From positions 1 to 64,000 of the forward strand of contig NZ_BOOG01000007.1 in assembly GCF_016863115.1 (NCBI RefSeq): a DNA stretch of 64,000 nt. The letters run 5' to 3'. The notes under the pieces were generated by a model that saw only the letters and a list, made by a program, of their open reading frames with translations, was not told the origin of the DNA and made no database searches. How positions within the stretch are numbered: the stretch's first letter is position 1; each line of letters starts with the position of its first letter. The position numbers were made by a program, and so were the translations under genes. This document shows, piece by piece, positions 38,156-51,514 of the stretch. Origin of the DNA: Sphaerimonospora thailandensis. Its GTDB lineage: Bacteria; Actinomycetota; Actinomycetes; Streptosporangiales; Streptosporangiaceae.

Positions 38156-39262
38156 CGACAGCTCTGCTCGTGCTCGAGGACGGCCGCGTCTTCGAGGGAA
38201 CCCCGTACGGCGCCGTGGGGGAGACGTTCGGCGAGATGGTCTTCAACACCGGCATGTCCGGCTACCAGGAGACGCTCACCGACCCCTCCTACCACCGGCA
38301 GATCGTCGCGATGACCGCGCCGCACATCGGCAACACCGGCGTCAACCTGGAGGACCCCGAGTCGCGCAAGGTCTGGGTCGCCGGCTACGTCGTGCGCGAA
38401 CCGGCCCGCCTCGCGTCGAGCTGGCGCTCGCACGGTTCGCTGGAGGACTACCTGCGCGACCAGGGCGTGGTCGGCATCGCCATGCCCGGCACCCGTGCGC
38501 TCACCCGCCACCTGCGCGAGCGCGGCGCGATGCGCGCCGGGGTCTTCTCCGGTACGGCCCTCGCGCCGGTCGAGGACTTGGTGGAGCGGGTGCGGCGCTC
38601 GCCCGGCATGGCCGGGGCCGACCTGTCCGAGGAGGTCTCCACACGCGAACCGTACGTCGTGCCGGCGACCGGGGACCGGCGGTTCACCGTGGCGGCGATC
38701 GACCTCGGCATCAAGGCGATGACGCCGCAACGGCTGGCCGAACGCGGCTGCGACGTGCACATCCTGCCCGGGTGGGCCACCGCGGCCGACATCCTGGCGC
38801 TGAACCCCGACGGCGTGTTCTTCTCCAACGGCCCGGGCGACCCGGCGACCGCCGACAGGCCCGTCGAGGCGCTGCGCGGCGTGCTGGAGGCCGGAGTGCC
38901 GTTCTTCGGCATCTGTTTCGGCAACCAGATCTTCGGCCGGGCGCTCGGCCTGGGCACCTACAAGCTGCGGTACGGCCATCGCGGGGTGAACCAGCCGGTC
39001 AAGGACATGCGGACCGGCAAGGTGGAGATCTCCGCGCACAACCACGGCTTCGCGGTACAGGCCCCGCCGGACGGGCCGTTCGACACGCCGTACGGCCCCG
39101 CCGAGGTGAGCCACGTGAACCTCAACGACGGCTGCGTGGAGGGGCTGCGGCTGCTGGAGCGGCCCGCCTTCAGCGTGCAGTACCACCCGGAGGCGGCGGC
39201 CGGGCCGCACGACGCCGCGTACCTGTTCGACGAGTTCTGCGAGTTGATGGGGGAGAAGAAGG

Positions 39263-39270
<8 letters not shown>
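38152..39270 (+). CDS. carA: Carbamoyl-phosphate synthase small chain
   Basis: The 372-residue glutaminase subunit has an N-terminal domain ([18 protein letters not shown]) and a class I glutamine amidotransferase domain with the nucleophile Cys in FFGICFGNQ, plus the HNHGFAV segment and the HPE dyad in QYHPEAA. The Gly before the Cys nucleophile and the Phe after it are as in other CarA proteins. It passes ammonia to CarB. It overlaps carB by 8 bases. Confidence 0.95.
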
Positions 39271-42571
<3,301 letters not shown>

Positions 42572-42581
42572 GAGCAGGGGA

Positions 42582-43439
42582 GTGGCCGGTAGTCCGGTAC
42601 AGATGACGGGCACGGTGCTGACCACGCGCCGGGTGGACGCCTATCATGCGCTCACTGTCGTCGCGCCCGGCATCGCCGACCGGTTCCGGCCCGGCCACTT
42701 CGTCACGGTCGCGGCCGGCGGGCGCGACACGTCGATGCTCACCCGCCGGGCCCTGACCGTGCACGACGTCAAGCCGGACTACGGTGGCACGGTGGAGCTG
42801 GTCTTCGCCGTGCGCGGCGCGGGAACCGCCTGGCTGGCCGAGGTCAAGGCGCGCGACACGCTCGACCTCGTCGGCCCGCTCGGGCGGCCCTTCCCGCTGC
42901 CCCGCGACCCGTGCACGTGCGTCCTGGTGGGCGGCGAGTACGGCTCGGCCTCGCTGTTCGCCCTGGGCGACGCCCTGCAGACGCGCGGCTGCCGGATCGA
43001 CTTCGTGCTCGGCGCCACCACCGCCGAGCGGGTCTTCGGGGCGCTGCGGGCCCGCCGGATGGGCGAGACGACGACGCTGACCACCGAGGACGGCTCGCTC
43101 GGCATGCGCGGCAAGGTGACCGACGTGCTGCCCGGCGTGATCGCCGACGCCCGGGCCGACGTGGTCTACGCGTGCGGCCCGATGGCGATGCTGCGCGGGG
43201 TGACCGCGGTGGCCGTCGAGTTCGGCATCCCCGTCCAGGTGGCCGTGGAGGAGCACATGGCCTGCGGCATCGGCGTCTGCATGACCTGCGTCGTTCCCGT
43301 GATCGGCGAGGACGGCGTGACCCGGATGCTGCGCGCGTGCGTGGAGGGCCCGGTGTTCCGCGGTGAGCGGGTCCGCTTCGACGACGTCGGGACGATCCCG
43401 TTCGACGCCCTCGGCGCCCCCGGAGGGCGCAATGTGTGA
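42582..43439 (+). CDS. pyrK: Dihydroorotate dehydrogenase electron-transfer subunit
   Basis: The 285-residue protein has an N-terminal FAD-binding barrel (RRALTVHDV), an NAD domain, and the C-terminal 2Fe-2S cluster motif CGIGVCMTC with a later Cys in RACVEG. It lets the catalytic subunit PyrD use NAD as the electron acceptor. The GTG lies 10 bases after carB. Confidence 0.93.
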   Translation: MAGSPVQMTGTVLTTRRVDAYHALTVVAPGIADRFRPGHFVTVAAGGRDTSMLTRRALTVHDVKPDYGGTVELVFAVRGAGTAWLAEVKARDTLDLVGPLGRPFPLPRDPCTCVLVGGEYGSASLFALGDALQTRGCRIDFVLGATTAERVFGALRARRMGETTTLTTEDGSLGMRGKVTDVLPGVIADARADVVYACGPMAMLRGVTAVAVEFGIPVQVAVEEHMACGIGVCMTCVVPVIGEDGVTRMLRACVEGPVFRGERVRFDDVGTIPFDALGAPGGRNV

Positions 43440-43460
43440 GTCCGGGCGAGGTGAGCTGAC

Positions 43461-44435
43461 ATAGGCGCCGACCTCCGGAGCTACCTGGCCCACGTGGAGC
43501 TGCCCAACCCCGTGCTGACGGCCGCCGGCTGCGGGGGGACGGGCCGGGAGCTCGCCCAGTTCTTCGACGTCGCCCGGCTGGGCGCGTTCGTGACCCGGTC
43601 GATCACGATGGCGCCCAGGGCCGGGCGGCCGACCCCGCGGATGGCCGAGACGCCCTCCGGGCTGTTGAACGCCGTGGGCCTGCAGGGGCCGGGAGTGGAG
43701 GCGTTCCTGGAGCGTGAGCTGCCCTGGCTGGCCGAGCGGGGTGCCCGCACGATCGTGTCCGTCGGCGGCGGCACGGTGGCCGAGTTCACCGCGCTGTCGC
43801 GGCGGCTCGCCGACGCGCCCGGGATCACCGCCGTCGAGGTCAACCTGTCGTGCCCCAATGTCGAGGACCGCGGCAGGATGTTCGCCCGCGACGGCTCGGC
43901 CGCCGCCGAGGTCGTGGCCTCGGTGCGGGCCGCGATCAGGTACGACGTGCCGGTGATCGCCAAGCTGTCCCCCGACGTCGCCGACATCGTGGCGGTCGCG
44001 CGGTCGTGCGTGGACGGCGGCGCCGACGCCCTCGCCATGATCAACACGCCGGCCGGGATGAGCATCGACGTGGACGCCATGCGGCCGACGCTCGCGGCCG
44101 GCGCGGGCGGCCTGTCAGGCCCTGCCGTACGGCCCCTGGCGGTGCGCTGCGTGTGGCAGGCGCACGCGGCCCTGCCCGGGGTGCCGATCATCGGCATGGG
44201 CGGCGTGACGACCGGCAGGGACGCCCTGGAGCTCATTCTGGCGGGCGCCTGCGCCGTCGCCGTGGGCACCGCGACGTTCCACGACCCGTACGCCTGCCCG
44301 CGCATCCTGAGAGAGCTGGAGGAGCTCCTCACCGAGCGCGGCTTCGACCGGCTGGCCGACGCCGTCGGCCTGGCCCACCGCCCCGCGGGGACGGGACCCC
44401 GCGGCAGAACCGATCTGGAGGAGAGTTCCCTGTGA
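43461..44435 (+). CDS. pyrD: Dihydroorotate dehydrogenase catalytic subunit, probable ATA start
   Basis: The FMN TIM-barrel enzyme oxidises dihydroorotate to orotate. It contains ELPNPVLTAAGCGGTG, NAVGLQGPG, VNLSCPNVE with the catalytic Cys, INTPAGMSID, and IIGMGGVTTG. The conserved family N-terminus (ADLRSYLAHVELPNPVL) requires codons before the first usable GTG at 43494. The frame opens after TGA 43452-43454, and the only codon placed correctly behind the ribosome site GAGGTGAG (43448-43455) is ATA at 43461. From ATA the protein is 324 residues; from GTG it is 313 and loses the first helix. Coordinates assume ATA. Confidence 0.85.
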   Translation: MGADLRSYLAHVELPNPVLTAAGCGGTGRELAQFFDVARLGAFVTRSITMAPRAGRPTPRMAETPSGLLNAVGLQGPGVEAFLERELPWLAERGARTIVSVGGGTVAEFTALSRRLADAPGITAVEVNLSCPNVEDRGRMFARDGSAAAEVVASVRAAIRYDVPVIAKLSPDVADIVAVARSCVDGGADALAMINTPAGMSIDVDAMRPTLAAGAGGLSGPAVRPLAVRCVWQAHAALPGVPIIGMGGVTTGRDALELILAGACAVAVGTATFHDPYACPRILRELEELLTERGFDRLADAVGLAHRPAGTGPRGRTDLEESSL

Positions 44436-45136
44436 CCACGCCCGCTCCCATCGCCGTCGCCCTCGACGCGCCCGACCTGGAAACCGCCGCTCGCTGGGCG
44501 GGCCTGGTGACGCCGCACGTCTCCACGGTGAAGGTGGGGCTGGAGCTGTACCTCCGCTACGGCCCCGACGTGATCGCGTCGGTGCGCGGCGCCAGCGGCG
44601 TGCGCGTCTTCCTGGATCTCAAGCTCCATGACATCCCCAACACCGTGGCGGCGGCCGCCCGCGCGGTCGCCCGGCTCAAGCCCGCGATCCTCACCGTCCA
44701 CGCCGCCGGCGGGCCCGCGATGGTCCAGGCGGCCGTCGCGGCGGCCCCGGACGCCCAGATCGCGGCCGTGACGCTGCTGACGTCGCTGTCAGACGCCGAT
44801 CTGCGCGAGATCGGCATTCAGGGACCCCCCGACGACGCGGTGCGCCGTATGGCCGCTGTGGCCGTGGGCGCGGGCGCCCAGGCCCTCGTCTGCTCGCCGC
44901 GCGAGGTCGCCGCGCTGCGGGCGGAGGTCGGCCCCGGGATCACGCTCATCACCCCGGGTGTGCGGCCCGCCGGCGCCGACGCTCAGGATCAAGCAAGAGT
45001 AGCGACTCCGGAGGACGCGATCGCAAACGGGGCCGATCTTCTGGTGATCGGGCGGCCGATCACGGGTGCCCCTGATCCGGGCGCCGCCGCCGCCTCGATC
45101 GCCGCAACGTTGCGCCGGATGACGGACAAAGAGTGA
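44432..45136 (+). CDS. pyrF: Orotidine-5'-phosphate decarboxylase
   Basis: The 234-residue type 1 enzyme converts OMP to UMP. It has VALDAPDLETA, VKVGLELYL, the catalytic DLKLHDIPNTV, LTVHAAGG, ITPGVRPAG and VIGRPITGA. GGAGGAGAG precedes the GTG, which overlaps the pyrD stop by 4 bases. It is the last pathway gene of the operon. Confidence 0.95.
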   Translation: MTTPAPIAVALDAPDLETAARWAGLVTPHVSTVKVGLELYLRYGPDVIASVRGASGVRVFLDLKLHDIPNTVAAAARAVARLKPAILTVHAAGGPAMVQAAVAAAPDAQIAAVTLLTSLSDADLREIGIQGPPDDAVRRMAAVAVGAGAQALVCSPREVAALRAEVGPGITLITPGVRPAGADAQDQARVATPEDAIANGADLLVIGRPITGAPDPGAAAASIAATLRRMTDKE

Positions 45137-45270
45137 CTTTTCGATTACGGATAGTAGTAGTATCAATTTTGTGGCCGGAGAAACAGCCTTTCACGTTGCC
45201 GTACCGGCCCAAGACCAGCTAGTTTCCCCTCCCGTCCGAGTACATCGACAGAAATTCGAGGTGACCCGGC

Positions 45271-45594
45271 GTGGCTCTTCCTCCCCTGACCCCCGAGCAG
45301 CGCGCCGCAGCACTTGAGAAGGCTGCCAAGGCACGCAAAGAGCGTGCCGAGGTCAAGAACCGTCTCAAGCACGGCGGTGTTTCCCTGGCCGAGGTGCTGA
45401 AGGATGGGCAGACCGATGACGTCATCGGCAAGATGAAAGTCTCGGCTCTGCTGGAGTCGCTCCCTGGCGTGGGCAAGGTCCGCGCCAAGCAGCTGATGGA
45501 GAAGCTGGGCATCGCCGAGTCCCGCCGCGTGCGGGGCCTCGGCGCCAACCAGCGCGCCTCCCTGGAGCGAGAGTTCGGCGGTGCCGAGAGCTGA
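45271..45594 (+). CDS. mihF: Integration host factor, actinobacterial type
   Basis: The 107-residue protein is the mycobacterial/streptomycete integration host factor, unrelated in fold to E. coli IHF. It has basic helix ALEKAAKARKERAEVKNRLK and the helix-two-turn-helix segment LLESLPGVGKVRAKQLMEKLGIAESRRVRGLG. It binds and bends DNA and shapes the nucleoid. It lies 134 bases after pyrF and probably has its own promoter, since the interval contains AT-rich TAGTAGTAGTATC. Confidence 0.94.
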   Translation: MALPPLTPEQRAAALEKAAKARKERAEVKNRLKHGGVSLAEVLKDGQTDDVIGKMKVSALLESLPGVGKVRAKQLMEKLGIAESRRVRGLGANQRASLEREFGGAES

Positions 45595-45633
45595 TCTCGG
45601 CAGAGTACGAACTTGATCCACGGGGGTAACGGA

Positions 45634-46233
45634 GTGGCCGACATGTCCATACACGGCGGTGACTCCTTGCCGCACGACCGACGCCTGACGGTCCTGTCCG
45701 GTCCGTCGGGTGTCGGGAAGTCCACGGTCGTCGCCGAGCTCCGGCGGTCACACCCCGAGGTGTGGCTGTCGGTCTCGGTGACGACCCGGAAGCCCCGCCC
45801 GGGGGAGACGCACGGCGTGGAGTACTTCTTCGCCGACGACGCGGAGTTCGACCGGCTGATCGCCTCGGGGGAGCTTCTGGAGTGGGCCGACTTCGCCGGC
45901 CACCGGTACGGCACGCCCCGCACGCCCGTGCTGGAGCGGCTGACCGCCGGCGTGCCGACGCTGCTGGAGATCGATCTCCAGGGAGCGCGGCAGGTGCGTG
46001 CCGCCATGCCCGACGCGCTGCTGGTCTTCCTGGCTCCGCCGAGCTGGGAGGAGCTGGAGCGGCGGCTGCGCGGCCGGGGCACCGAGCCTCCCGACGTGAT
46101 CGCCCGCCGCCTCGAGGTGGGGCTGACCGAGATGGCGGCCGAGAAGGAGTTCGACCTCACCATCGTCAACACGACCGTCAAGGACGTGTGCCACCGGCTG
46201 ATAGCCTTGATGGGAAGCTCGTCTTCTAGCTAA
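45634..46233 (+). CDS. gmk: Guanylate kinase
   Basis: The 199-residue P-loop kinase converts GMP to GDP. It shows [37 protein letters not shown] and [13 protein letters not shown] at 45634 is preferred; ATG 45643 and TTG 45613 are alternatives. It is followed 12 bases later by rpoZ, the usual gmk-rpoZ-coaBC-metK-priA order of actinobacteria. Confidence 0.95.
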   Translation: MADMSIHGGDSLPHDRRLTVLSGPSGVGKSTVVAELRRSHPEVWLSVSVTTRKPRPGETHGVEYFFADDAEFDRLIASGELLEWADFAGHRYGTPRTPVLERLTAGVPTLLEIDLQGARQVRAAMPDALLVFLAPPSWEELERRLRGRGTEPPDVIARRLEVGLTEMAAEKEFDLTIVNTTVKDVCHRLIALMGSSSSS

Positions 46234-46245
46234 GGGAATACCAAC

Positions 46246-46509
46246 GTGGCAAGCATCGCCGGCTACGCCGAAGGCATCACCAACCCGCCGATCGACACGC
46301 TGCTCGACATCGTCGACAGCAAGTACAGCCTGGTGATCATGGGTTCGAAGCGGGCGCGCCAGATCAACGCCTACTACTCGCAGCTCGGTGAGGGTCTGCT
46401 CGAGTACGTCGGGCCGCTCGTGGAGACCCACGCTCAGGAGAAGCCGCTGTCCATCGCGCTGCGCGAGGTCAGCGAGGGTCTGCTCACCGCCGAGCCCATC
46501 GAGTCCTGA
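46246..46509 (+). CDS. rpoZ: RNA polymerase omega subunit
   Basis: The 87-residue protein helps assemble the beta' subunit. It has the family core [28 protein letters not shown] and [14 protein letters not shown]. The GTG start is 12 bases after gmk, and coaBC begins 8 bases after its stop. Confidence 0.95.
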   Translation: MASIAGYAEGITNPPIDTLLDIVDSKYSLVIMGSKRARQINAYYSQLGEGLLEYVGPLVETHAQEKPLSIALREVSEGLLTAEPIES

Positions 46510-46517
46510 GCCGGGCC

Positions 46518-47765
46518 GTGCCTGTCGCGTCGGTGGTGCTGGGCGTCAGCGCCGGCATCGCCGTTTACAAGTCGTGTGAGCTGCTGCGCCTGTTCACCGA
46601 GTCCGGTCATGACGTGCGGGTCGTGCCGACCCGCGACGCGCTGCGTTTCGTCGGGGAGCCGACCTGGGCGGCGCTGTCGGGCAACCCGGTGACCACCGAG
46701 GTGTGGGAGTCCGTGCACGAGGTGCCGCATGTCCGCATCGGGCAGCGCGCCGACCTGGTGGTCGTCGCCCCCGCCACCGCGGACGTCCTCGCCAAGGCCG
46801 CTCACGGCCTCGCCGGCGACCTTCTCACCAACACCCTGCTGACCGCCCGCTGCCCGGTCGTGTTCGCGCCCGCGATGCACACGGAGATGTGGGAGCACCC
46901 CGCCACCCGCGCGAACGTCGCGACGCTGCGCGCGCGGGGCGCCGTCGTGATCGAGCCGGCCGTAGGCAGGCTCACCGGCGCCGACACCGGTCCCGGACGG
47001 CTGCCCGACCCCGCCGAAATCTTCGAGATCTGCCGCAGGGTGCTCGTCCGCGGAGTGCTCGCCGGCCGCGCCCTCGACCTCGCCGGTCGGCACGTCGTGA
47101 TCTCGGCCGGCGGGACCCGTGAGGTGATCGACCCGGTCAGGTTCATCGGAAACCGCTCCTCGGGGCTGCAGGGCTACGCCCTGGCCCGCACCGCCGTCGC
47201 CCGCGGCGCGGAGGTCACGCTCGTGTCGGCCAACGTCGCGCTGCCCGATCCCGCCGGAGTCAAGGTGGTGCGGGTCGAGTCGGCCCGCGAGTTGCGTGAG
47301 GCGGTGCTCGACGCCGCCGGCGTCGGGCCCGATGGCGCCGACGCCGTCGTGATGGCGGCGGCCGTCGCCGATTTCAGACCCGACCGGCGGAGCGATACCA
47401 AGATCAAGAAGTCGTCGGCCGAGCCGGACCCCATCCGCCTGGTGAAGAACCCGGATGTGCTGGCCGAACTGGGCTCGCTGCGCCGGGACGCCCTGGAGCG
47501 GGGCGGGCGGGAGCCGTACCCGCGGGTGATCGTCGGGTTCGCCGCCGAGACCGACGACGTCCTCGCGAACGGCCGGGCCAAGCTGGCGCGCAAGGGTTGT
47601 GATCTGCTGGTCGTCAACCAGGTGGGGGAGGGCCTCGGGTTCGGGACGCCGGACAACGCCGCGGTGGTCCTGCGCGCGGACGGCGGCGCGGTGGAGATCC
47701 AACGGGGTCCCAAAGAGGATCTCGCCGACGTAGTCTGGGACTTGGTGGCGGAGCGACTTTCCTGA
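46518..47765 (+). CDS. coaBC: Phosphopantothenoylcysteine decarboxylase/synthetase
   Basis: The 415-residue bifunctional coenzyme A enzyme has an N-terminal flavoprotein domain CoaC (VVLGVSAGIAVYKSCELLR, PAMHTEMWEHPA with the decarboxylase Asn/His region) and a C-terminal CoaB domain (VVISAGGTREVIDPVRFIGNRSSG, KIKK, GFAAETDD). It forms 4'-phosphopantetheine from phosphopantothenate and cysteine. Confidence 0.95.
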   Translation: MPVASVVLGVSAGIAVYKSCELLRLFTESGHDVRVVPTRDALRFVGEPTWAALSGNPVTTEVWESVHEVPHVRIGQRADLVVVAPATADVLAKAAHGLAGDLLTNTLLTARCPVVFAPAMHTEMWEHPATRANVATLRARGAVVIEPAVGRLTGADTGPGRLPDPAEIFEICRRVLVRGVLAGRALDLAGRHVVISAGGTREVIDPVRFIGNRSSGLQGYALARTAVARGAEVTLVSANVALPDPAGVKVVRVESARELREAVLDAAGVGPDGADAVVMAAAVADFRPDRRSDTKIKKSSAEPDPIRLVKNPDVLAELGSLRRDALERGGREPYPRVIVGFAAETDDVLANGRAKLARKGCDLLVVNQVGEGLGFGTPDNAAVVLRADGGAVEIQRGPKEDLADVVWDLVAERLS

Positions 47766-47807
47766 CAGCCGCCACGACAGGTGCGTGCCGCGAGGGAGCC
47801 GATCGTC

Positions 47808-48185
47808 ATGCCCGTGCCCGCCGCGACCAGAGAACGCTGCCGCTCGATGCTCGGCCCGGGCGAGGACATCCGCTACGTCTTCCCGGCCCTCGCGATGTCG
47901 CCTCCGGCCACGGCCACCTTCCTGGTCGTCGTGACCGACCGGTCGGTCACCCTGTTGTCGATGGCCGGCCGTGACTCGCCGTCGGGTGTGTGGGCGACCT
48001 ACCCGCGCCGCACCCGGCTGGGCCCGATGGAGTTGCGGCCGATCGAGTTCGGCTCGGGCCCCCGCATCGAGATCGACGGGATGGTGTTCGAGGTCGAGGT
48101 GGAGTACGCCGCGGTGGTGGCCGCCGCCGACGCCGAGGCGTTCTCCCCGGGGGACCTTCCCCGCGACCCCCTGCCCGACTTGTGA
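47808..48185 (+). CDS. Conserved small protein of unknown function
   Basis: The 125-residue protein has a beta-rich pattern (ATFLVVVTDRSVTLLSM, RIEIDGMVFEVEVEY) like small PH-like or GRAM-like domains. No catalytic motif or membrane segment is seen. ATG at 47808 follows GAGGGAG. It stands between coaBC and metK in the same direction and may be co-transcribed. Confidence 0.7.
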   Translation: MPVPAATRERCRSMLGPGEDIRYVFPALAMSPPATATFLVVVTDRSVTLLSMAGRDSPSGVWATYPRRTRLGPMELRPIEFGSGPRIEIDGMVFEVEVEYAAVVAAADAEAFSPGDLPRDPLPDL

Positions 48186-48251
48186 CCGCTAGACTCGCGT
48201 GAGCATCACAAAATCTTGAACGTCAGCAGCCGCTGCATGAGGAGCCACGAG

Positions 48252-49439
48252 TTGTCCCGTCGCCTGTTCACCTCCGAGTCGGTCACCGAGGGCCACCCGG
48301 ACAAGATCGCCGACCAGATCAGTGACGCGATCCTCGACGCCATGCTCAAGGACGACCCGAAGAGCCGGGTCGCCGTCGAGACGCTGATCACCACCGGCCA
48401 GGTCCACGTCGCCGGCGAGGTGACGACGGAGACCTACGTCGACATCCCGGCGTTGATCCGCGACAAGATCCTGGAGATCGGCTACGACGCGTCCCACAAG
48501 GGCTTCGACGGCGCCTCCTGCGGCGTTTCGGTGTCCATCGGCGCCCAGTCGCCCGACATCGCCCAGGGCGTCGACTCCGCCTATGAGCTCCGCGAGGGCG
48601 AGGGTGGCGACGACTTCGACCGTCAGGGCGCCGGCGACCAGGGCCTGATGTTCGGGTACGCGTGCCGGGAGACGCCCGAGTTGATGCCGCTGCCGATCAC
48701 GCTGGCGCACCGGATGGCACGGCGGCTGGCCGAGGTCCGCAAGAGCGGCCAGGTGCCGTACCTGCGGCCGGACGGCAAGACCCAGGTGACGATCGAGTAC
48801 GACGGGGACCGCCCGGTCCGCCTCGACACCGTCGTGGTCTCCACCCAGCACGCCCCGGAGATCGACCTGCGGGAGATGCTGACCCCCGACATCCGCGAGC
48901 ACGTGGTGGAGCCGGTGCTGGCAGATCTGGAGATCGAGACCGAGGGCTACCGGCTGCTGGTGAACCCGACCGGCCGCTTCGAGATCGGCGGCCCGATGGG
49001 CGACGCGGGCCTCACCGGCAGGAAGATCATCATCGACACCTACGGCGGCATGGCCAGGCACGGCGGCGGCGCGTTCTCCGGCAAGGACCCCTCCAAAGTG
49101 GACCGCAGCGCCGCGTACGCGATGCGCTGGGTGGCCAAGAACGTCGTGGCGGCCGGATTGGCCGACCGCTGCGAGGTGCAGGTCGCCTACGCGATCGGCA
49201 AGGCCCAGCCGGTCGGCCTCTTCGTGGAGTGCTTCGGCACCGAGAAGGCCCCGGTCTCCGCGATCCAGAAGGCCGTCCTCCAGGTCTTCGACCTGCGTCC
49301 GGCCGCGATCATTCGGGACCTCGACCTGCTGCGCCCGATCTACTCGGAGACCGCCGCCTACGGCCACTTCGGCCGGGACGGCTTCTCCTGGGAGTCGACC
49401 GACCGGGCCGACGCGCTGCGCGCGGCAGCCGGGCTCTGA
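48252..49439 (+). CDS. metK: S-adenosylmethionine synthetase
   Basis: The 395-residue enzyme forms SAM from methionine and ATP. It has [33 protein letters not shown], and the phosphate-binding [19 protein letters not shown] at 48252 gives the canonical [11 protein letters not shown]-terminus and has GAGGAG 8 bases upstream. The 66-base gap before it is too short for a SAM riboswitch. Confidence 0.95.
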   Translation: MSRRLFTSESVTEGHPDKIADQISDAILDAMLKDDPKSRVAVETLITTGQVHVAGEVTTETYVDIPALIRDKILEIGYDASHKGFDGASCGVSVSIGAQSPDIAQGVDSAYELREGEGGDDFDRQGAGDQGLMFGYACRETPELMPLPITLAHRMARRLAEVRKSGQVPYLRPDGKTQVTIEYDGDRPVRLDTVVVSTQHAPEIDLREMLTPDIREHVVEPVLADLEIETEGYRLLVNPTGRFEIGGPMGDAGLTGRKIIIDTYGGMARHGGGAFSGKDPSKVDRSAAYAMRWVAKNVVAAGLADRCEVQVAYAIGKAQPVGLFVECFGTEKAPVSAIQKAVLQVFDLRPAAIIRDLDLLRPIYSETAAYGHFGRDGFSWESTDRADALRAAAGL

Positions 49440-49499
49440 CCGCCCCGCCGTACGCCTCCGGCCGCACGGACGTCGTCCTCTTCTGATAGGACGTAGGAC

Positions 49500-51506
49500 G
49501 TGAGTGTGCCGTCGCAGGAGGCGCTCGTGCCCGCACCGGCGACGAGCGGCCGGAAGGGCGCGCGGCAGGCGGCCGGTGAGCTTCCGGTCGCCCGGATCGT
49601 CGTCGACACGCCGCTGCCGCATCTGGACCGGCCGTTCGACTACCTGGTGCCCGCGACGGCCGACGCCGTCGCGGTGCCGGGCTGCCGGGTGCGGGTCCGC
49701 TTCGCCGGCCGGCTCACCGACGGCTTCCTCCTGGAGCGGGCCTCGAGCAGCGAGCACCGGGGACGTCTCACCTTCCTGGAGCGGGTGATCTCCCCCGAGC
49801 CGGTCCTGACGGCCGAGATCGCCGGGCTCGCGCGGGCCGTGGCCGACCGCTACGCGGGCACGATGTCCGATGTCCTGCGGCTGGCGGTCCCGCCGCGCCA
49901 CGCCAGGGTCGAGGCCGAGGCGAGCGCCCCCGCCCGACTGGCACAGAACCCCATGTCTCCCCCGGAGAGCGGTGATCTGGGCGCGGCCGCATGGGCCGCC
50001 TATCCTACCGGGCCGTCGTTCCTGGCCGCGCTGGCCGAGGGCCGCTCGCCGCGCGCGGTCTGGACGGCCCTGCCCGGCGTCTCCTGGCCGCAGGCGATCG
50101 CGGCGGCCGTGCGGGCGACGCTCGCGAGCGGTCGCGGCGCGGTCATCGTGCTGCCCGACGGCAAGGACGTGGCCATGATGGCCCGGGCGCTGGAATCCAC
50201 CCCGCACGTCGCGATCACCGCTGATCTCGGGCCTGCCGAACGCTACCGCCGCTGGCTCAGGGCATTACGTGGAGAGGCCGCGGTCGTCGTCGGCAACCGC
50301 CCCGCCGCCTTCGCTCCGGTGGCGTCCCTGGGCCTGGCCGTCATCTGGGACGACGGGGACGACCTGCACGCCGATCCGCATGCGCCGTACCCGCACGCCC
50401 GCGAGGTGCTGGCCCTGCGCGCCCACCGGGCGGACGCGGGCCTGCTGGTGGGCGGTCACGCGCGTACGGCGGAGGCGGCCCTGCTGGTGGCGACGGGCTG
50501 GGCACGGTCGCTCGCCCCCCGGCGCGAGGAGATCCGGGCCAGGGCGCCGAGGGTGCGCCCGGCCGGCGACGACGCCGACCTGGCCCATGACGAGGCGGCC
50601 AGGGCCGCCCGGCTGCCGACCATCGCCTGGCGGGCGCTGCGGCGCGGGCTGGAGAGCGGGCCGGTGCTCGTCCAGGTGCCCAGGAGGGGATACCTGCCCG
50701 CGCTCTCCTGCCGGACCTGCCGGAGCCCGGCCCGCTGCCCGGCCTGCCGCGGGCCGCTGGCCCTGCGCGGCGGGCATGCCGTGCCGTACTGCCGCTGGTG
50801 CGGGCGGATCGCGGGCGGCCGGCGCTGCCCGTCATGCGGCGACGACCGGATCCGCGCGCTGATCGTGGGGGTTCGCCGCACGGCCGAGGAGCTCGGCCGG
50901 GCGTTCCCGTCCGTCCCGGTCAAGACGTCCGGCAGGGACGGGGTGCTCGCCGCGGTCGGCGCGGCTCCCGCACTGGTCGTGGCCACCCCCGGCGCAGAGC
51001 CGGTGCCCGACGGCGGCTATGCGGCGGCCGTGCTGCTCGACGGGTGGGCGCTGCTCGGCCGCCCGGACCTGCGCGCCGCGGAGGAGACGCTGCGGCGCTG
51101 GATGAACGCCGCGGCGCTGGCCCGGCCGGGGGCAGAGCTCGTCGTGCTGGCCGACTCGGCCGTCCCCGCGGTGCAGGCCCTGGTGCGTTGGGACCCGGTC
51201 ACCTTCGCCGAGCGCGAGCTCGCCGACCGCGCCGAGCTGGGCTTCCCCCCGGCCGTGCGAATGGCCACGTTGACCGGCCCGGCCGCCGCCGTAAGGGAGA
51301 CGCTCGCCGGTACGGCCCTGCCGGACGGGGCCCAGGTCCTCGGCCCCGTCCCGGTGGAGGGCGAGCTGGAGCGTGCCATGGTCCGGGTGCCGCGTGACCG
51401 GGGACCGGCGCTCGCCCGTGCGCTCAAGGGCGCGAGCGGGGCGCGATCCGCGCGTAAAGCGGCCGACGTGGTGCGCGTGGCCGTCGACCCGCTCGACCTC
51501 ATCTGA
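49500..51506 (+). CDS. priA: PriA-like primosomal protein without helicase motifs
   Basis: The 668-residue protein keeps the PriA 3'BD domain (RIVVDTPLPHLDRPFDYLVP) and the zinc module with four Cys pairs (CRTC, CPAC, CRWCG, CPSCG; about residues 400-445). The Walker A lysine loop is absent, and the DEAH box is replaced by WDDGDD near residue 281. This ATPase-dead form is typical of actinobacteria, so it may act only as a structural restart factor. It follows metK by 60 bases. Confidence 0.9.
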   Translation: MSVPSQEALVPAPATSGRKGARQAAGELPVARIVVDTPLPHLDRPFDYLVPATADAVAVPGCRVRVRFAGRLTDGFLLERASSSEHRGRLTFLERVISPEPVLTAEIAGLARAVADRYAGTMSDVLRLAVPPRHARVEAEASAPARLAQNPMSPPESGDLGAAAWAAYPTGPSFLAALAEGRSPRAVWTALPGVSWPQAIAAAVRATLASGRGAVIVLPDGKDVAMMARALESTPHVAITADLGPAERYRRWLRALRGEAAVVVGNRPAAFAPVASLGLAVIWDDGDDLHADPHAPYPHAREVLALRAHRADAGLLVGGHARTAEAALLVATGWARSLAPRREEIRARAPRVRPAGDDADLAHDEAARAARLPTIAWRALRRGLESGPVLVQVPRRGYLPALSCRTCRSPARCPACRGPLALRGGHAVPYCRWCGRIAGGRRCPSCGDDRIRALIVGVRRTAEELGRAFPSVPVKTSGRDGVLAAVGAAPALVVATPGAEPVPDGGYAAAVLLDGWALLGRPDLRAAEETLRRWMNAAALARPGAELVVLADSAVPAVQALVRWDPVTFAERELADRAELGFPPAVRMATLTGPAAAVRETLAGTALPDGAQVLGPVPVEGELERAMVRVPRDRGPALARALKGASGARSARKAADVVRVAVDPLDLI

Positions 51507-51514
51507 CCGGAGTA

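Noticed and set aside
48186-48251. SAM riboswitch ahead of metK
   Set aside because: The 66-base gap is too short and has no SAM aptamer signature.
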